This document shows positions 63,730-64,000 of a stretch of DNA of 64,000 nt, one piece after another. Source of the DNA: Latrodectus hesperus (taxonomy: Eukaryota > Arthropoda > Arachnida > Araneae > Theridiidae); NCBI GenBank assembly GCA_037975125.1, contig CM075862.1:46216277-46280276 (forward strand). The letters run 5' to 3'. The notes beneath the pieces are model-generated. The model saw only the letters and a list, made by a program, of their open reading frames with translations, was not told where the DNA came from and searched no databases. Made by a program: the position numbers and the translations under genes. How positions within the stretch are numbered: position 1 is the first letter of the stretch; every line of letters begins with the position of its first letter.

Positions 63730-64000
63730 AAGTCACCTCCGGATGGTCATTCTCCAAAAGATGACAAATCTACTGCTAACATATTTGGCAGTCATTATCA
63801 AAAAATGAGCAGATTGAGTTTTGACAGAGTCGACAAATATACTGAGAGAGAGGCCAAAACTGCTGTATACAAGTGCCGTAGCTCGGAACTGGGTGATCCT
63901 GTCTTCTTGACTGATTTCTCTATGCAAGAATTCGAACCGGCCTTAAATGCCATTGACTCAAAGAAAATACCGGGAACTGATAACTTTCATGATGGTATGG
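63730..64000 (+). pseudogene. LINE ORF2 fragment: linker and start of reverse transcriptase, runs off window
   Basis: The plus-strand frame opens after a TAA at 63727-63729 and stays open to the window end (90 codons). It reads KSPPDGHSPKDDKSTANIF, then YQKMSRLSF and a charged linker, then MQEFEPALNAIDSKKIPGTD. The 'L..AI...K..PG.D.(I)' block is the first conserved motif of non-LTR reverse transcriptases; here Gly-Thr-Asp-Asn replaces the usual Gly-x-Asp-Gly. The frame has no good start codon, so it looks 5'-truncated. Whether the rest of the RT is intact lies beyond the window. Confidence 0.75.

Overview
This is a gene-poor, strongly AT-rich stretch of a eukaryotic nuclear genome. It holds decayed transposable elements, tRNA-derived SINEs, long (AT)n microsatellites and one scaffold gap of exactly 500 N. 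The mix of I-type LINEs, Tc1-, rosa- and pogo/Tigger-like DNA transposons, a ZBED5-like hAT element and several short tRNA-SINE families fits an arthropod. A spider seems most likely to me from the style of the LINE C-termini, but that is inference. I see no convincing host protein-coding gene, no true tRNA or rRNA gene, and nothing bacterial.

Layout. 0-5 kb: a 5'-truncated SINE with a 12-bp target duplication, a LINE 3' remnant, a 5'-truncated LINE insertion with a 13-bp target duplication and (GAA)n tail, and a second SINE family. 5-14 kb: an (AT)n tract, a diverged tandem duplication carrying a perfect palindrome, a 1.7-kb Tigger-like transposon, SINEs, a foldback repeat, and a 0.9-kb internally deleted Tigger-like element. 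14-22.6 kb: mostly featureless AT-rich DNA, with a short tandem duplication inside a 135-codon ORF, a LINE remnant, (AT)n and a SINE. 22.7-28.2 kb: a nearly full-length but frameshifted I-like LINE on the minus strand, with zinc knuckles, APE endonuclease, reverse transcriptase and RNase H all readable. 28.4-30.3 kb: a 390-bp (AT)n array directly abutting a complete Tc1-like transposon. 30.7-31.2 kb: N gap. 32.5-33.9 kb: a second Tc1-like pseudogene. 36-39 kb: a possible reverse-transcriptase scrap, then a heavily decayed ZBED5-like hAT transposase. 42-51 kb: SINEs of four families, a LINE C-terminus, an inverted repeat, and two of three copies of a dispersed 0.2-kb repeat that carries a CRE-like palindrome beside an inverted CCAAT box. 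55-64 kb: two SINE copies, a ~145-bp tandem array split by a 1.3-kb rosa-like (DD41D) mariner with intact terminal repeats, the third copy of the CRE-bearing repeat, and a LINE reverse-transcriptase reading frame that runs off the end.

The elements do not act together as a pathway. The common thread is retrotransposition: LINE machinery plausibly mobilised the SINEs, as target-site duplications show for several copies. On top of that come TA-targeted DNA transposons. Every transposase examined is broken, and three have lost a catalytic Asp. I find no clear evidence of a new defence or metabolic system. The least-explained items are the CRE-bearing repeat family, the tandem array hosting the rosa-like insertion, and several perfect hairpins.
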